A stretch of DNA of 64,000 bases, taken from the NCBI RefSeq assembly GCF_012844455.2, contig NZ_JABBCQ020000012.1, forward strand, positions 1-64,000, given 5' to 3'. A program made the position numbers and the translations under genes. Below the pieces are notes generated by a model. That model ran no database searches, was not told where the DNA came from, and saw only the letters and a program-made list of their open reading frames with translations. The DNA is from Comamonas suwonensis (GTDB lineage: Bacteria; Pseudomonadota; Gammaproteobacteria; Burkholderiales; Burkholderiaceae_C). Of this stretch, positions 25,631 to 34,502 are shown piece after piece (positions within the stretch are counted from its first letter, which is position 1; each line of letters starts with the position of its first letter).

Positions 25631-27658
25631 ATGTTTAAGAAGATTCTGATTGCCAACCGTGGTGAAATCGCCTGCCGAGTCGCAGCTACCGCCCGCCGAA
25701 TGGGTGTGAAAACCGTCGCCGTCTATTCCGATGCAGACGCACTGGCCAAGCATGTAGGGGCCTGTGATGAGGCCGTTCATATCGGCGCAAGCGCACCCAA
25801 AGACAGCTATCTGCGCTGGGAGCGCATTCTGGAGGCCGCCAAGGCCACGGGTGCCGAGGCCATTCATCCCGGCTACGGCTTTCTGTCCGAGAACGAAGAA
25901 TTTGCCAATGCCTGCAAGGCGGCGGGGCTGGTCTTCATCGGCCCGCCTGCCAGTGCCATTCGTGCCATGGGCCTCAAGGCTGAATCCAAGCAGTTGATGG
26001 AAAAGGCTGGCGTGCCGCTGGTGCCCGGCTACCACGGCGCAGGCCAGGATCCTGCCATGCTGCACAAGGAGGCCGACCGTATTGGCTATCCCGTGCTCAT
26101 CAAGGCCAGCGCAGGCGGCGGCGGCAAGGGCATGCGACTGGTAGAGAAGTCCGAAGACTTCGCCGCGCTGCTGGAAAGCTGCAAGCGGGAAGCCATCAAC
26201 AGCTTTGGCAACGATGCCGTGCTGATCGAGAAATACGTGCTGCGCCCGCGCCATATCGAGATTCAGGTGTTTGGTGACACGCATGGCCACTGCGTGTACC
26301 TGTTCGAGCGCGACTGCTCGGTGCAGCGCCGCCACCAGAAGGTGCTGGAAGAAGCCCCCGCGCCCGGCATGACCGAAGCGCTGCGCAAGCAAATGGGCGA
26401 AGCGGCCGTAGCCGCCGCCAAGGCCGTGAACTATGTGGGCGCGGGCACGGTGGAATTCATCGTCGAGCAGCCCGGTGGTTACGACCAGCCCGAGGCCATG
26501 AAGTTCTACTTCATGGAAATGAATACCCGTTTGCAGGTGGAGCACCCGGTGACCGAAGCCATCACCGGCGAAGACCTGGTGCAGTGGCAATTGCAGGTGG
26601 CGGCTGGCAAGACTTTGCCCAAGCTGCAGAGCGAGCTGAAAATCATCGGCCATGCGATTGAAGCGCGTATCTGCGCCGAGAACCCTGAGAACAACTTTCT
26701 GCCCGCCACCGGCCATCTGGCTGTGTACCGCAAGCCTGCGTGCACCAGTTTTGAGATCAGTGATGTGCGAGTGGATGACGGCGTGCGCGAGGGCGATGCC
26801 ATCAGTCCCTTCTATGACAGCATGATCGCCAAGCTCATCGTCCATGGCGATGACCGGGCACAGGCGCTGGCGCGACTTGATGCGGCCTTGACTCAGACCC
26901 ATATCGTGGGGCTGACGACGAATGTGCAGTTTCTGCGCCAGGTGGTGAAGAGTCAGGCCTTCTCTAGCGCGCAGCTCGATACCGCACTGATCGAACGCGA
27001 GCGCGATGCCTTGTTTGGCAAAGACTTTGTGGGCCGGGATCTGGCCGTGGCTGCGGCCATGGTCTGGCAGCTGCAGCGCGAGCAGGCCGCGCAAGGCACA
27101 GACCCCTTCAGCCGCCGCGATGGCTGGCGCATGTCGGGCCGCTATGAGCGCTCGTTCGGCTTTGCGTACCGGGGTGAAGAGTTCGGCGCGGGGTTAGCCT
27201 ATGGCCGTGATGGCCAGACCTATCAGGTCGGCGTGGGTGACGGCGACAGCCGCACCGAAGCCACGCTGCAGTGGCGTGCTTTGCCGGATGGTCGGCTGGA
27301 GCTGAACCTGGGCGGCAAGCGCACGGTGGCCGTGGTGCATGCCCAAGGTGAGCAACTGTCCATCTTTACCGAGGTGGGCAGCGCCCAGATCACTGTGGTG
27401 GACCAGCTGGCCCATGCCGGCGACACGGGTCATGAAGGCGGTCGCCTGACGGCGCCCATGCCGGGCAAGGTGGTGTCTTTCAACGTCAAGGCAGGTGACA
27501 AGGTCAGCAAGGGCCAGCCGCTGGCGGTCATGGAAGCCATGAAGATGGAACACACGATTGCCGCCCCCGGCGATGGCGTGGTGCTGGAGCTGCTCTACAC
27601 CCCCGGCGATCAGGTCAGCGAAGGCGCGGAGCTGCTGCGCATCGAAGTGGCGGCCTGA
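25631..27658 (+). CDS. liuD: 3-Methylcrotonyl-CoA carboxylase alpha (biotin) subunit
   Basis: A 675-residue biotin-dependent carboxylase subunit. The biotin carboxylase domain spans about residues 1-450, with 'FKKILIANRGEIACRV', the Gly-rich loop 'ASAGGGGKGMRLV' and 'FMEMNTRLQVEHPVTE'. A linker or BT domain follows, then a biotin carboxyl carrier domain (about residues 600-675) with biotinylated Lys638 in 'EAMKMEH'. It carboxylates biotin using ATP and bicarbonate and works with LiuB. TGGAG precedes the ATG at 25631. The length and pairing with liuB identify methylcrotonyl- rather than acetyl- or propionyl-CoA carboxylase. Confidence 0.96.
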   Translation: MFKKILIANRGEIACRVAATARRMGVKTVAVYSDADALAKHVGACDEAVHIGASAPKDSYLRWERILEAAKATGAEAIHPGYGFLSENEEFANACKAAGLVFIGPPASAIRAMGLKAESKQLMEKAGVPLVPGYHGAGQDPAMLHKEADRIGYPVLIKASAGGGGKGMRLVEKSEDFAALLESCKREAINSFGNDAVLIEKYVLRPRHIEIQVFGDTHGHCVYLFERDCSVQRRHQKVLEEAPAPGMTEALRKQMGEAAVAAAKAVNYVGAGTVEFIVEQPGGYDQPEAMKFYFMEMNTRLQVEHPVTEAITGEDLVQWQLQVAAGKTLPKLQSELKIIGHAIEARICAENPENNFLPATGHLAVYRKPACTSFEISDVRVDDGVREGDAISPFYDSMIAKLIVHGDDRAQALARLDAALTQTHIVGLTTNVQFLRQVVKSQAFSSAQLDTALIERERDALFGKDFVGRDLAVAAAMVWQLQREQAAQGTDPFSRRDGWRMSGRYERSFGFAYRGEEFGAGLAYGRDGQTYQVGVGDGDSRTEATLQWRALPDGRLELNLGGKRTVAVVHAQGEQLSIFTEVGSAQITVVDQLAHAGDTGHEGGRLTAPMPGKVVSFNVKAGDKVSKGQPLAVMEAMKMEHTIAAPGDGVVLELLYTPGDQVSEGAELLRIEVAA

Positions 27659-27683
27659 TTGCGAGTGGGTTGAACTGTTTTAC

Positions 27684-27774
27684 AAAAAAGAGCGGCTTGC
27701 GCTTGTCTATCCATGACTTCAATGGTTATTGGTACTGAAACCAATACGATGACAGCGCAAGCAGCTTCTTTTTT
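27684..27774. repeat. Interspersed repeat family A, full-length intergenic copy
   Basis: Inverted arms AAAAAAGAGCGGCTTGCGCT (from 27684) and, in reverse complement, AAAAAAGAAGCTGCTTGCGC (ending at 27774) flank an inner hairpin TATTGGT-ACTGAA-ACCAATA at 27727-27746. The whole element can fold into an extended hairpin. It lies between liuD and the 2-hydroxyacid dehydrogenase gene. Confidence 0.8.
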
Positions 27775-27837
27775 GATAGCAGACTCATTGCCATTCACGG
27801 CTGCAGCCAGCGCGCCAAACCGTTAGGCTTCGCATCT

Positions 27838-28761
27838 ATGAAAGTTCTATTTTGCTGTGACGATACGCGGCCAGAACCCTGGCTTAAAGGTTTGCATGAT
27901 GCGCTGCCGGGTGCAGACATCAGCATCTGGGAGCCGGGCGCGGCTCAGGCCGACTATGCGCTGGTCTGGGCTCCACCCCAGCAGTTCATTGACGAGCAGG
28001 CCGCCGGTCTCAAGGCTATGTTCAACATCGGCGCGGGTGTGGATGCGCTGCTGCCGCTGACCATTCCCGCAGTGCTGCCTGTTTACCGTCTGGAAGACGC
28101 GGGCATGGCCGTGCAGATGGCCGAATATGTGACGCAGGCCGTGATTCGCTTCTTCCGTGGGCTGGATCAGTACGAGGCCGATATGGCGCAAGGCGTGTGG
28201 CAGCACCAGCGCAACCCCAAGCGGGTGGACTACCCCGTGGGCGTGATGGGTCTGGGCAAGATGGGCGAGCGCGTGGCCAAGGCGCTCACGGTTTTCGATT
28301 ACCCGGTCAATGGCTGGAGCCGATCGCTGCGCGAGATGGAGGGCGTGAAGTGCTTTGGCGGCATGGATCAGCTGGCGGCTTTTTTGAGCGAGACCCGCAT
28401 CCTCGTCAACCTGCTGCCCCTGCATTCGGAAACCGAAAACATCATCAACGCCCACACGCTGAGCCAGTTGCGCCCCGGTGCCTATGTGATCAACGTAGGC
28501 CGCGGCGGTCATGTGGTGGATGCAGACCTGATGGCGCAGCTGGATGCCGGCCATGTCAGCGGTGCCATGCTGGATGTGTTTCGCGAGGAGCCGCTGCCGG
28601 ACAATCATCCGTTCTGGAATCACCCCAAGATCATCCTCACGCCCCATACCTCGGCCCGCACACTGGCGGCTGACAGCATTGCCCAGATCGTGGGCAAGGT
28701 GGCCGCCATGAGCCGGGGCGAAGCTGTGACCGGGCGTGTTGACCTGAGAAAAGGATATTGA
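27838..28761 (+). CDS. D-2-hydroxyacid dehydrogenase (GhrA-like)
   Basis: A 307-residue NAD(P)-dependent 2-hydroxyacid dehydrogenase, similar in length and motifs to glyoxylate/hydroxypyruvate reductase A. The nucleotide motif is 'VMGLGKMGERVAKAL' (about residue 138). The catalytic Arg lies in 'NVGRGGHVVD', the Glu in 'DVFREEPLP' and the His in 'ILTPHTSARTLA'. It reduces 2-oxoacids such as glyoxylate or hydroxypyruvate. Interspersed repeats stand on both sides (family A before, family B after), so it may be a separate transcription unit between liuD and liuE. Confidence 0.9.
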   Translation: MKVLFCCDDTRPEPWLKGLHDALPGADISIWEPGAAQADYALVWAPPQQFIDEQAAGLKAMFNIGAGVDALLPLTIPAVLPVYRLEDAGMAVQMAEYVTQAVIRFFRGLDQYEADMAQGVWQHQRNPKRVDYPVGVMGLGKMGERVAKALTVFDYPVNGWSRSLREMEGVKCFGGMDQLAAFLSETRILVNLLPLHSETENIINAHTLSQLRPGAYVINVGRGGHVVDADLMAQLDAGHVSGAMLDVFREEPLPDNHPFWNHPKIILTPHTSARTLAADSIAQIVGKVAAMSRGEAVTGRVDLRKGY

Positions 28762-28868
28762 CCCCCCCCAGAGCCGCTGCGCGGCTTCCCCTTTCTCTTC
28801 GGAAGGGGGGGGCGACGCCAATGCTGCGGGGCGGCCCTTGCCAGGCGTCTCTCGCAAGAGGTGTGCTT
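28762..28868 (+). repeat. Interspersed repeat family B, copy 1
   Basis: An element of about 105 bp starting with a C-run, then GAGCCGCTGCGCGGCTTCCC, a second G-run hairpin, and GCTGCGGGGCGGCCCTTGCC. It aligns with the minus strand of 55399-55506 over its length (shared GCGGGGCGGCCCTTGC, GCGGCTT, CGACGCC). It lies between the hydroxyacid dehydrogenase and liuE. Confidence 0.85.
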
Positions 28869-28906
28869 GTTCAATAGTCAGCGTAAAGAAACGATAGGAG
28901 AGCGAA

Positions 28907-29815
28907 ATGAAGTACCCCGCACGCGTCAAACTCATCGATGTAGGGCCGCGCGACGGCCTGCAAAATGAAAAGCAGCCTGTGCCAGCCGCCGTGAAGATCG
29001 AGTTGGTCAAGCGCCTGCAGGACGCGGGCCTCAAAGAGATCGAAGTCACCAGCTATGTGTCGCCCAAATGGGTGCCGCAGATGGCGGACAACGCCGAGGT
29101 CATGGCGGGCATTCATCGCCAGAGCGGGGTACTTTATTCGGTGCTCACCCCCAATCTCAAAGGTTTTGAGGCTGCGTTGGCGGGCAAGCCCGATGAGATT
29201 GTGGTGTTTGGCGCGGCCAGCGAGGCTTTCAGTCAGAAAAACATCAACTGCTCGATTGCCGAAAGCATTGAGCGCTTTGCCCCCGTGGTGCAGGCTGCGC
29301 TGGATGCTGGCATTGCCGTGCGCGGAGCCATGAGCTGTACCGTGGGTTGCCCGTATGAGGGCGAGATTGCGCCTGAAAAAGTGGGCTATGTGGCAGGCTT
29401 GATGAAGGGCATTGGCGTGCAGCGCGTGGATGTGGCCGACACCATTGGCGTGGGCACGCCCATCAAGGTGCAAAAGGCGCTGCAGGCCACGCTGGCGCAC
29501 TTTGGCATCGATCAGGTGTCGGGGCATTTTCACGACACCTACGGGCAGGCACTTTCCAACACGCTGGCGGCGCTGGAGCTGGGGGTGTGGAACTTTCAAT
29601 CGTCGGTGGCGGGTCTGGGCGGCTGTCCTTATGCCAAGGGAGCCACGGGTAATGTGGCGACGGAGGATGTGGTCTATTTGCTGCAAGGCATGGGTATCGA
29701 TACGGGAGTCGACCTCGACAAGCTCATCGATGCAGGCCAGTTCATCAGCGAGCATCTGGGTCGCCCTACGCAGTCGCGCGTAGCCAGGGCGTTGCTCGCC
29801 AAACGCGCAGGCTGA
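28907..29815 (+). CDS. liuE: Hydroxymethylglutaryl-CoA lyase
   Basis: A 302-residue TIM-barrel lyase that splits HMG-CoA to acetoacetate and acetyl-CoA, ending leucine degradation. 'LIDVGPRDGLQNEKQPVP' (residues 8-25) is the divalent-cation and substrate motif. 'VSGHFHDTYGQALSN' holds the metal-ligand His pair. 'GLGGCPYAKGATGNVATEDV' includes the catalytic Cys. It follows repeat B, with 'TAGGAGAG' as ribosome site. Together with liuA, B, C and D it completes the pathway in this window. Confidence 0.96.
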   Translation: MKYPARVKLIDVGPRDGLQNEKQPVPAAVKIELVKRLQDAGLKEIEVTSYVSPKWVPQMADNAEVMAGIHRQSGVLYSVLTPNLKGFEAALAGKPDEIVVFGAASEAFSQKNINCSIAESIERFAPVVQAALDAGIAVRGAMSCTVGCPYEGEIAPEKVGYVAGLMKGIGVQRVDVADTIGVGTPIKVQKALQATLAHFGIDQVSGHFHDTYGQALSNTLAALELGVWNFQSSVAGLGGCPYAKGATGNVATEDVVYLLQGMGIDTGVDLDKLIDAGQFISEHLGRPTQSRVARALLAKRAG

Positions 29816-29857
29816 TGTTGTGACGTAAGCCGCATGGGCGTTGTTACCATCACGCCC

Positions 29858-30394
29858 ATGCAAGCAAGATTTCGTTTTTCTCTGGCGCTGTGTTTCGCTG
29901 TGGTGCTGTCGGGCTGCAGCACCATGGATGCACAGGAGTGCAGAGACACTGACTGGGCCTATCTGGGGCAGCTCGACGCCATGGATGGCAAGCAAGATAT
30001 CAACACCCGGGCCAAGCGCCATTTCAGAACTTGCAAGGACCAAGGCGTGCAGATGGACCCCCGCGCCTATCAGCAAGGCTGGATGCGCGGTCTGCGGGAT
30101 TTCTGCACGCCACAGAGCGGCAAGGCCTATGCCGAGGCCGGTAACAAGTATTCCTACGGCTACTGTCCCGCTCAGCTTGAGGGCGCCTTTTTGCAAGGCT
30201 ATAGCCCGGCGCGTGAAATCATTGAAACCAAGGAGCATGCGAGCGAGCTGGAGCGTCGCATCAGCGCCAAGAAAAAAGAATTGCGCGAGGCACGGGATGC
30301 CAAGAACAGTGCCAGCCATATCGCCTATGTCCAGAAAGACCTGCGTGATTTGCAGCTGGAGCTGGTGCAGCTCAAATTCAAACTGGCACAGTAG
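29858..30394 (+). CDS. DUF2799-like lipoprotein
   Basis: A protein of about 178 residues with a lipoprotein signal ('CFAVVLSGCSTM', lipobox LSGC). The body contains the DUF2799 pattern: 'DWAYLGQLDAMDG', 'YQQGWMRGLRDFCTPQSG' and 'YCPAQLEGAFLQGYSPAREI'. A Lys/Glu-rich helix (about residues 125-178) is likely a coiled coil. The function is unknown. The start is either ATG 29858 or ATG 29834; neither has a clear ribosome site, and the shorter form gives a normal signal peptide. Confidence 0.82.
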   Translation: MQARFRFSLALCFAVVLSGCSTMDAQECRDTDWAYLGQLDAMDGKQDINTRAKRHFRTCKDQGVQMDPRAYQQGWMRGLRDFCTPQSGKAYAEAGNKYSYGYCPAQLEGAFLQGYSPAREIIETKEHASELERRISAKKKELREARDAKNSASHIAYVQKDLRDLQLELVQLKFKLAQ

Positions 30395-30443
30395 AGGCTA
30401 GGGCGCAGCTTGGGTGCGGCGCCATTTCCAGGAAATGAAAACA

Positions 30444-30941
30444 ATGTGTGGGTCAGAACTTCATGCGCTGCCGGAAGGTGTGCAGCGGGTCAGTCGCTTT
30501 TTGCAGGATGCCGGCCATCCTCATGCGCGGCAGATGCTGGATGGCGCTGCGCGCACTGCGCAAGAGGCCGCCGATCAGCTCAGCATTCTGGTAGGGCAGG
30601 TGGCCAAGAGCATCATCTTCAAGCGCCGCATCGATAGCGTGGCTGTGCTGGTGGTGACATCGGGCGACAAGCGAGTGGATGAAAAAAAAGTCGCCGCTCT
30701 GGTCGGCCCTGTGGGGCGTGCTGATGCGGATTTTGTCAAAACCAGTACCGGCTTTTCGATTGGCGGCGTAAGCCCTGTGGCCCATGCCAGCAAGGTGGTC
30801 ACTTTGATGGATGCCGAACTGAAGCGCTTTGATACGGTGTGGGCTGCCGCTGGGCATCCTTATGGTGTGTTTCCCGCGTCTCCTGAGCAGTTGCAGCAAC
30901 TGACGGATGCGCCTTGGTCGGATGTGGTGGTGCAGGCATGA
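30444..30941 (+). CDS. YbaK/ProX-type aminoacyl-tRNA deacylase
   Basis: A 165-residue member of the YbaK/EbsC/ProX trans-editing family. The fold is seen in 'AKSIIFKRRIDSVAVLVVTS' with its conserved Lys, 'GPVGRADADFVKTSTGFSIGGVSPVAH' and 'WAAAGHPYGVFPASPEQL'. Such proteins hydrolyse misacylated tRNA (Cys-tRNAPro and similar). The ATG at 30444 has AGGA ten bases before it; 30435 is an alternative. The stop overlaps the start of the DUF1289 gene (ATGA), so the two are coupled. Confidence 0.88.
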   Translation: MCGSELHALPEGVQRVSRFLQDAGHPHARQMLDGAARTAQEAADQLSILVGQVAKSIIFKRRIDSVAVLVVTSGDKRVDEKKVAALVGPVGRADADFVKTSTGFSIGGVSPVAHASKVVTLMDAELKRFDTVWAAAGHPYGVFPASPEQLQQLTDAPWSDVVVQA

Positions 30942-31228
30942 GTACAGAACTTCTTCAGGAGCAGCAAGAGCTGCAAGCACAGCAGCTGGTGCAGCTGGCC
31001 AGCAAGGCCGAAGTGGCGCTGGTCTGGGCCGAGGCCGATCAACCCGTGGCATCGCCCTGCATCAATGTCTGCCGCATGACGGAAGATCGCAGCTACTGCA
31101 AGGGCTGCTTCAGAACCATTGATGAAATTCGTGCCTGGTCCAAGGGCGACAGCGAGCTGCGTCTGCAGATCTGGGGCCAGCTGCTGCAACGCGCGGGCTT
31201 GAAAGACCCGCGCGAATCTGACATCTGA
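30938..31228 (+). CDS. DUF1289 Cys-rich protein
   Basis: A 96-residue protein whose C-terminal half is the DUF1289 domain: 'SPCINVCRMTEDRSYCKGC' with four conserved Cys, then 'RTIDEIRAWSK'. The Cys pattern suggests a metal or Fe-S site. The N-terminal third is Gln/Glu/Leu-rich. The function is unknown. It is translationally coupled to the upstream deacylase by a 4-base overlap. Confidence 0.88.
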   Translation: MSTELLQEQQELQAQQLVQLASKAEVALVWAEADQPVASPCINVCRMTEDRSYCKGCFRTIDEIRAWSKGDSELRLQIWGQLLQRAGLKDPRESDI

Positions 31229-31259
31229 CGATTAACCCGTTCCCAAAATGCGAGCCGGC

Positions 31260-31895
31260 ATGAAGCACATTACCTTTTATCTGGATTTTGTTTCCCCCTA
31301 TGCCTGGCTGGCGCTGGAGCAGATGCCCAAGGCGTTGCAGGGCCTCAGCTATCACGTGGAATATCGCCCGGTGCTGCTGGGTGCGTTGCTGCAGGGCAAT
31401 GCCAACCCCGGCCCGGCAGGCATTCCAGCCAAAAGGCTGTGGACTTACCGGCATGCGACATGGCTGGGGAAGTCCCTGGGCATTGGCTTGCAGATGCCGG
31501 CGCAGCACCCGTTCAAGCCCACGCCTTTGTTGCGGCTGGCGCTGGCCCATGGGCGTGATGGCGGCATCAACCGCTTTGTGGCGCAGGCGGTAATGCAGCA
31601 TGTCTGGGTCGGCGGTGAAGATGCCAATGACCCGCAGCGCTTGCAACGCCTGCGCACCCTGCTGCAGGAGCAGAAGCGCTATGACGAAACAGGTGACGAA
31701 GCCAAGCAATGGCTGCGTGCGAATACCGAGCAAGCGAGCAAGGCGGGTGTGTTTGGCGTGCCCGCATGGGAGGTGGGTGGCCATGTCTTCTGGGGGCTGG
31801 ATGCACTGCCCATGCTGCGCAGCTATCTTGAAGGCGATAGCTGGTTTGATACGCATTGGCCGGCAGTGGCCCATGTGGAGTCAGGCCTGAGCTAA
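31260..31895 (+). CDS. 2-Hydroxychromene-2-carboxylate isomerase family protein
   Basis: A 211-residue DsbA-like/kappa-class GST-fold protein. 'FYLDFVSPYAWLALEQMP' carries the Ser that replaces the thioredoxin Cys and binds glutathione in 2-hydroxychromene-2-carboxylate isomerases. 'GVFGVPAWEVGGHVFWG' is the cis-Pro loop region, and 'FWGLDALPML' ends the fold. NahD-type enzymes act in naphthalene degradation, but no aromatic-degradation genes are nearby, so the role here is open. The ATG at 31260 places the motif at the usual distance. It converges on the OYE gene with a shared terminator. Confidence 0.88.
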   Translation: MKHITFYLDFVSPYAWLALEQMPKALQGLSYHVEYRPVLLGALLQGNANPGPAGIPAKRLWTYRHATWLGKSLGIGLQMPAQHPFKPTPLLRLALAHGRDGGINRFVAQAVMQHVWVGGEDANDPQRLQRLRTLLQEQKRYDETGDEAKQWLRANTEQASKAGVFGVPAWEVGGHVFWGLDALPMLRSYLEGDSWFDTHWPAVAHVESGLS

Positions 31896-31910
31896 TGCAG
31901 AAGCCGATGC

Positions 31911-31940
31911 AAAAAAAGAGACCTGCCGCGGCAGGTCTCT
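31911..31940. terminator. Bidirectional intrinsic terminator
   Basis: A perfect 11-bp stem (31917-31927 with 31930-31940) around CCGCGG, bordered by seven A on the left, which gives a U-run on the minus strand. It serves the OYE gene and probably the convergent isomerase transcript. Confidence 0.85.
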
Positions 31941-31950
31941 TGCTTGTTAT

Positions 31951-33072
31951 TTACTTCGCTGCAGCCAACTTGCCTGCACCGCGGTAACGCTCCAGCCAGT
32001 GAGCGTAGGGTGCGGGCAATGTCCAGTCAGGACGATCCACGCCAAGAGTCTGGGCCAGCTGGTAGGTGTAATGTGGGTTGGCCAGATGGGCACGGCCAAT
32101 CATGACCAGTTCGACCTGACCATCCGCCACGATGCGCTCTGCTGTTTGCGGGTCATCCATGCCCCAGCTCGATGCCACGGGAATGCCGGCTTCGCGGCTC
32201 ACGCGCTGGGCGATGGGGGCGAGGAAGGCGGGCGTGCCCCAGGGAATTTTCACATCGGGAATCACGAAGTTGACGCTGACGTTGAGCAGGTCCAGTCCGC
32301 GCTCGCGCATCTGCTTGGTAACGGCAATGGATTCCTCCAGAGTTTGTTCGTCGCGGCCGTCGTATTCGATAACGCCGAAACGTGCCGTCAGTGGCAGGTG
32401 CTCGGGCCAGACTTGGCGCACGGCAGCCACGGTCTCCAGCAGAAAGCGTGCACGGTTGTCGAAGCTGCCACCGTAAGCGTCAGTGCGCTGGTTGCTGTGG
32501 GCCGAGAAAAAGCTCTGCGCCAGATAGCCGTGGGCAAAGTGCAGCTCCAGCCATTCAAAACCAGCCTCCAGTGCGCGACGGGCAGCGGCCACAAAGTCGG
32601 CCTGCACGCGGGCGATGTCTTCCAATGTCATGGCGCGGGGCACGCGCGGCAGTCCGTCGCCAAAAGCGATGGCCGAGGGCGCGATGGGTTGCCAGCCGCG
32701 CGCATCGCCTTCGGCAATGTGCTCGTCGCCTTCCCAGGGATTGTTGGCGCTGGCCTTGCGTCCGGCATGGCCGATCTGGATGCCGGGCACGGAGCCTGCG
32801 GCCTTGATACCGGCGGCAATGCGGGACATACCCTCGATCTGGCCGTCGTTCCAGAGGCCGGTGCAGTCCGGCGAGATGCGGCCTTCGGGCGAGACGCCGG
32901 TGGCTTCGACGATCACCAGCCCAGCACCACCCCGCGCGATAGAGGTGTAGTGAGTCTGGTGCCAGTCATTGGTCAGACCGTAGGTGGCGCTGTACTGGCA
33001 CATCGGCGGAATAGCGATGCGGTTGCGCAGCGTGAGGCTTTTGAGCGTGAAAGGGCTAAAGAGTGCAGACAT
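31951..33072 (-). CDS. Old Yellow Enzyme family ene-reductase (NADH:flavin oxidoreductase)
   Basis: A 373-residue FMN-dependent OYE of the YqjM/XenA (thermophilic-like) class. Near the N-terminus are 'IAIPPMCQYSATYG', with the Cys that tunes the flavin, and 'TDWH...YTSIARGG'-like residues ('NDWHQTHYTSIARGG'). Then come 'IQIGHAGRKAS' (the His/Arg FMN and substrate contacts), 'ELHFAHGYLAQSFFSAHSN' and 'TDAYGGSFDNRARFLLE'. It reduces activated C=C bonds of enones or nitro esters with NAD(P)H. It is divergent from the LysR regulator across a 400-base gap. Confidence 0.94.
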   Translation of the reverse strand: MSALFSPFTLKSLTLRNRIAIPPMCQYSATYGLTNDWHQTHYTSIARGGAGLVIVEATGVSPEGRISPDCTGLWNDGQIEGMSRIAAGIKAAGSVPGIQIGHAGRKASANNPWEGDEHIAEGDARGWQPIAPSAIAFGDGLPRVPRAMTLEDIARVQADFVAAARRALEAGFEWLELHFAHGYLAQSFFSAHSNQRTDAYGGSFDNRARFLLETVAAVRQVWPEHLPLTARFGVIEYDGRDEQTLEESIAVTKQMRERGLDLLNVSVNFVIPDVKIPWGTPAFLAPIAQRVSREAGIPVASSWGMDDPQTAERIVADGQVELVMIGRAHLANPHYTYQLAQTLGVDRPDWTLPAPYAHWLERYRGAGKLAAAK

Positions 33073-33472
33073 GGTGAAAAGCTTTGGGAGCGTGTGAGGG
33101 TGGTTTGCCGAATGCCCAGCTTGTTTCTGGGTATTCTTAAAAAATTTGATAGTGCCTGACGCTAGCCACTCCTTGTTTAAGGAATGAATTGCATATCAAC
33201 GCCATACTTTGCAAGCGGTAGCTGCTATCAAAATTTGAAGTTTGAGCCGAGGCGCATGGGCTGCGGCATTGGCCTGCTGCTCGCTATTGGCCGTCGAGGC
33301 GGTTATCGCGTGGCCAACCTTCTTGTCAATGAAGGCAAGGTTTCTGGTCGGGGTCGGCAATGGACGGCGGGTCAATGAAGACGATGCATGCAGGGGTTTT
33401 GTGAATATGAAGGGATCAATCATCGCGTTTGTGTTGAAATAAATCCAATCGATATTTGTTATTTATGAAATC
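33073..33472. other. 400-base gap between the divergent OYE and LysR genes
   Basis: The gap holds a full interspersed repeat A (33141-33238) near the OYE side. Beyond it lies an A/T-rich stretch close to the LysR start (33425-33472) that probably contains the regulator's promoter. No convincing gene or RNA structure other than the repeat is visible. Confidence 0.6.
33141..33238. repeat. Interspersed repeat family A, full-length intergenic copy
   Basis: The left arm AAATTTGATAGTGCCTGACG (from about 33142) matches the reverse complement of the right arm, AAATTTTGATAGCAGCTACC (ending near 33236). Internal CCTT-GTTT-AAGG forms a small hairpin. It lies between the divergent OYE and LysR genes. 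Confidence 0.8.
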
Positions 33473-34393
33473 GTGCCAACTAATATCAAAAATCTGGATT
33501 TGAACCTGCTCAAGGCCTTGGATGCCCTGCTAGACGAGCGCAGCGTGACCCGCGCCGCCGAGCGCTTGTCGCTGACCCAGCCTGCAGTTAGCGGCATGCT
33601 GACGCGGCTGCGCGAGAGCTTTGACGACCCGCTGTTTGTGCGCACGCAGCGCGGTATTGCCCCCACTCTGCGCGCCCAGGCGCTGGCCGGGCCGCTCAAG
33701 GAGCTGCTGTGCAATGCCGAGGCGCTGCTGCGCCCCCAGGGCTTTGATCCGGCCACGGCGCATATGACGCTGCGCATCGCTGCGACGGATTACGCGCTCC
33801 AGGCCGTGGTCCTGCCGTTTCTGGCCGTGTTGCGTCAGCGCGCGCCCGGAGTGTGCGTGGCCGTGGTGCCGGCCCAGCATCTGCCGCTGCATGAGCGGCT
33901 GGAGCGCGGCGATATCGACCTGGCGCTGATTACGCCGGAGAACACGGCTCCGGATCTGCATGCTCGCCGTTTGTTCGACGAACGCTATGTCTGCGTGATG
34001 CGAGCCGATCATCCGGATGCGCGCAGGCGCTGCTTGTCGCTGGCGCGCTTTTGCGAGCTCGACCATGCGCTGGTTTCTTACGGTGGTGGCAGCTTTCGCG
34101 GTGTGACGGACGAGGCGCTGGAGCGCCTGGGTCGCCAGCGACGCGTGGCGCTATCGGTCACCAGTTTTCTGGTACTGCCCGAGATACTGCGCAGCAGCGA
34201 TCTGATCGCTGTCGTGCCGCAGCGCCTGGTCACGCCGGATTCGGGTCTGGTGGTGCTGGAGCCGCCGCTGGAGATCCCGGGGTTCACCAAGACGGCTGCC
34301 TGGCATGAGCGCACGCATCGCTCGCCCGGGCACCAGTGGGCAAGAGAGCTGCTGTTCGAACTGGCGGAAAACGACGGACTGGGCGCGCCATGA
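33473..34393 (+). CDS. LysR-family transcriptional regulator
   Basis: A 306-residue LysR regulator of the NodD/SyrM-like branch. The N-terminal HTH is 'NLDLNLLKALDALLDERSVTRAAERLSLTQPAVSGMLTRLRE' (spanning residues 5-46), followed by 'FVRTQRGIAPTLRAQAL' and a periplasmic-binding-like effector domain. GTG at 33473 is the most likely start, because no ATG in frame precedes the HTH. It is divergent from the OYE gene and may regulate it; the effector is unknown. Confidence 0.92.
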   Translation: MPTNIKNLDLNLLKALDALLDERSVTRAAERLSLTQPAVSGMLTRLRESFDDPLFVRTQRGIAPTLRAQALAGPLKELLCNAEALLRPQGFDPATAHMTLRIAATDYALQAVVLPFLAVLRQRAPGVCVAVVPAQHLPLHERLERGDIDLALITPENTAPDLHARRLFDERYVCVMRADHPDARRRCLSLARFCELDHALVSYGGGSFRGVTDEALERLGRQRRVALSVTSFLVLPEILRSSDLIAVVPQRLVTPDSGLVVLEPPLEIPGFTKTAAWHERTHRSPGHQWARELLFELAENDGLGAP

Positions 34394-34396
34394 AAT

Positions 34397-34431
34397 TGGC
34401 CCGCAGAAACAGCAGCGTTTTCTGCGGGCCA
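34397..34431. terminator. Hairpin after the LysR gene
   Basis: A perfect 13-bp stem (34397-34409 with 34419-34431), 9-base loop, 4 bases after the LysR stop. No strong T-run follows on the plus strand, so termination efficiency is uncertain. Confidence 0.6.
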
Positions 34432-34469
34432 TTCGAGGAACTCAAAGCGCCGTTGGCGTAATTCACCTC

Positions 34470-34493
34470 AAAGGCCCGGCTTTGCACCGGGCC
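34470..34493 (-). terminator. Intrinsic terminator of the symporter operon
   Basis: GGCCCGG (34473-34479) pairs with CCGGGCC (34487-34493) across a 7-base loop, followed by a short T-run on the minus strand. It lies 10 bases past the symporter stop. Confidence 0.65.
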
Positions 34494-34502
34494 AGTTCGT
34501 TA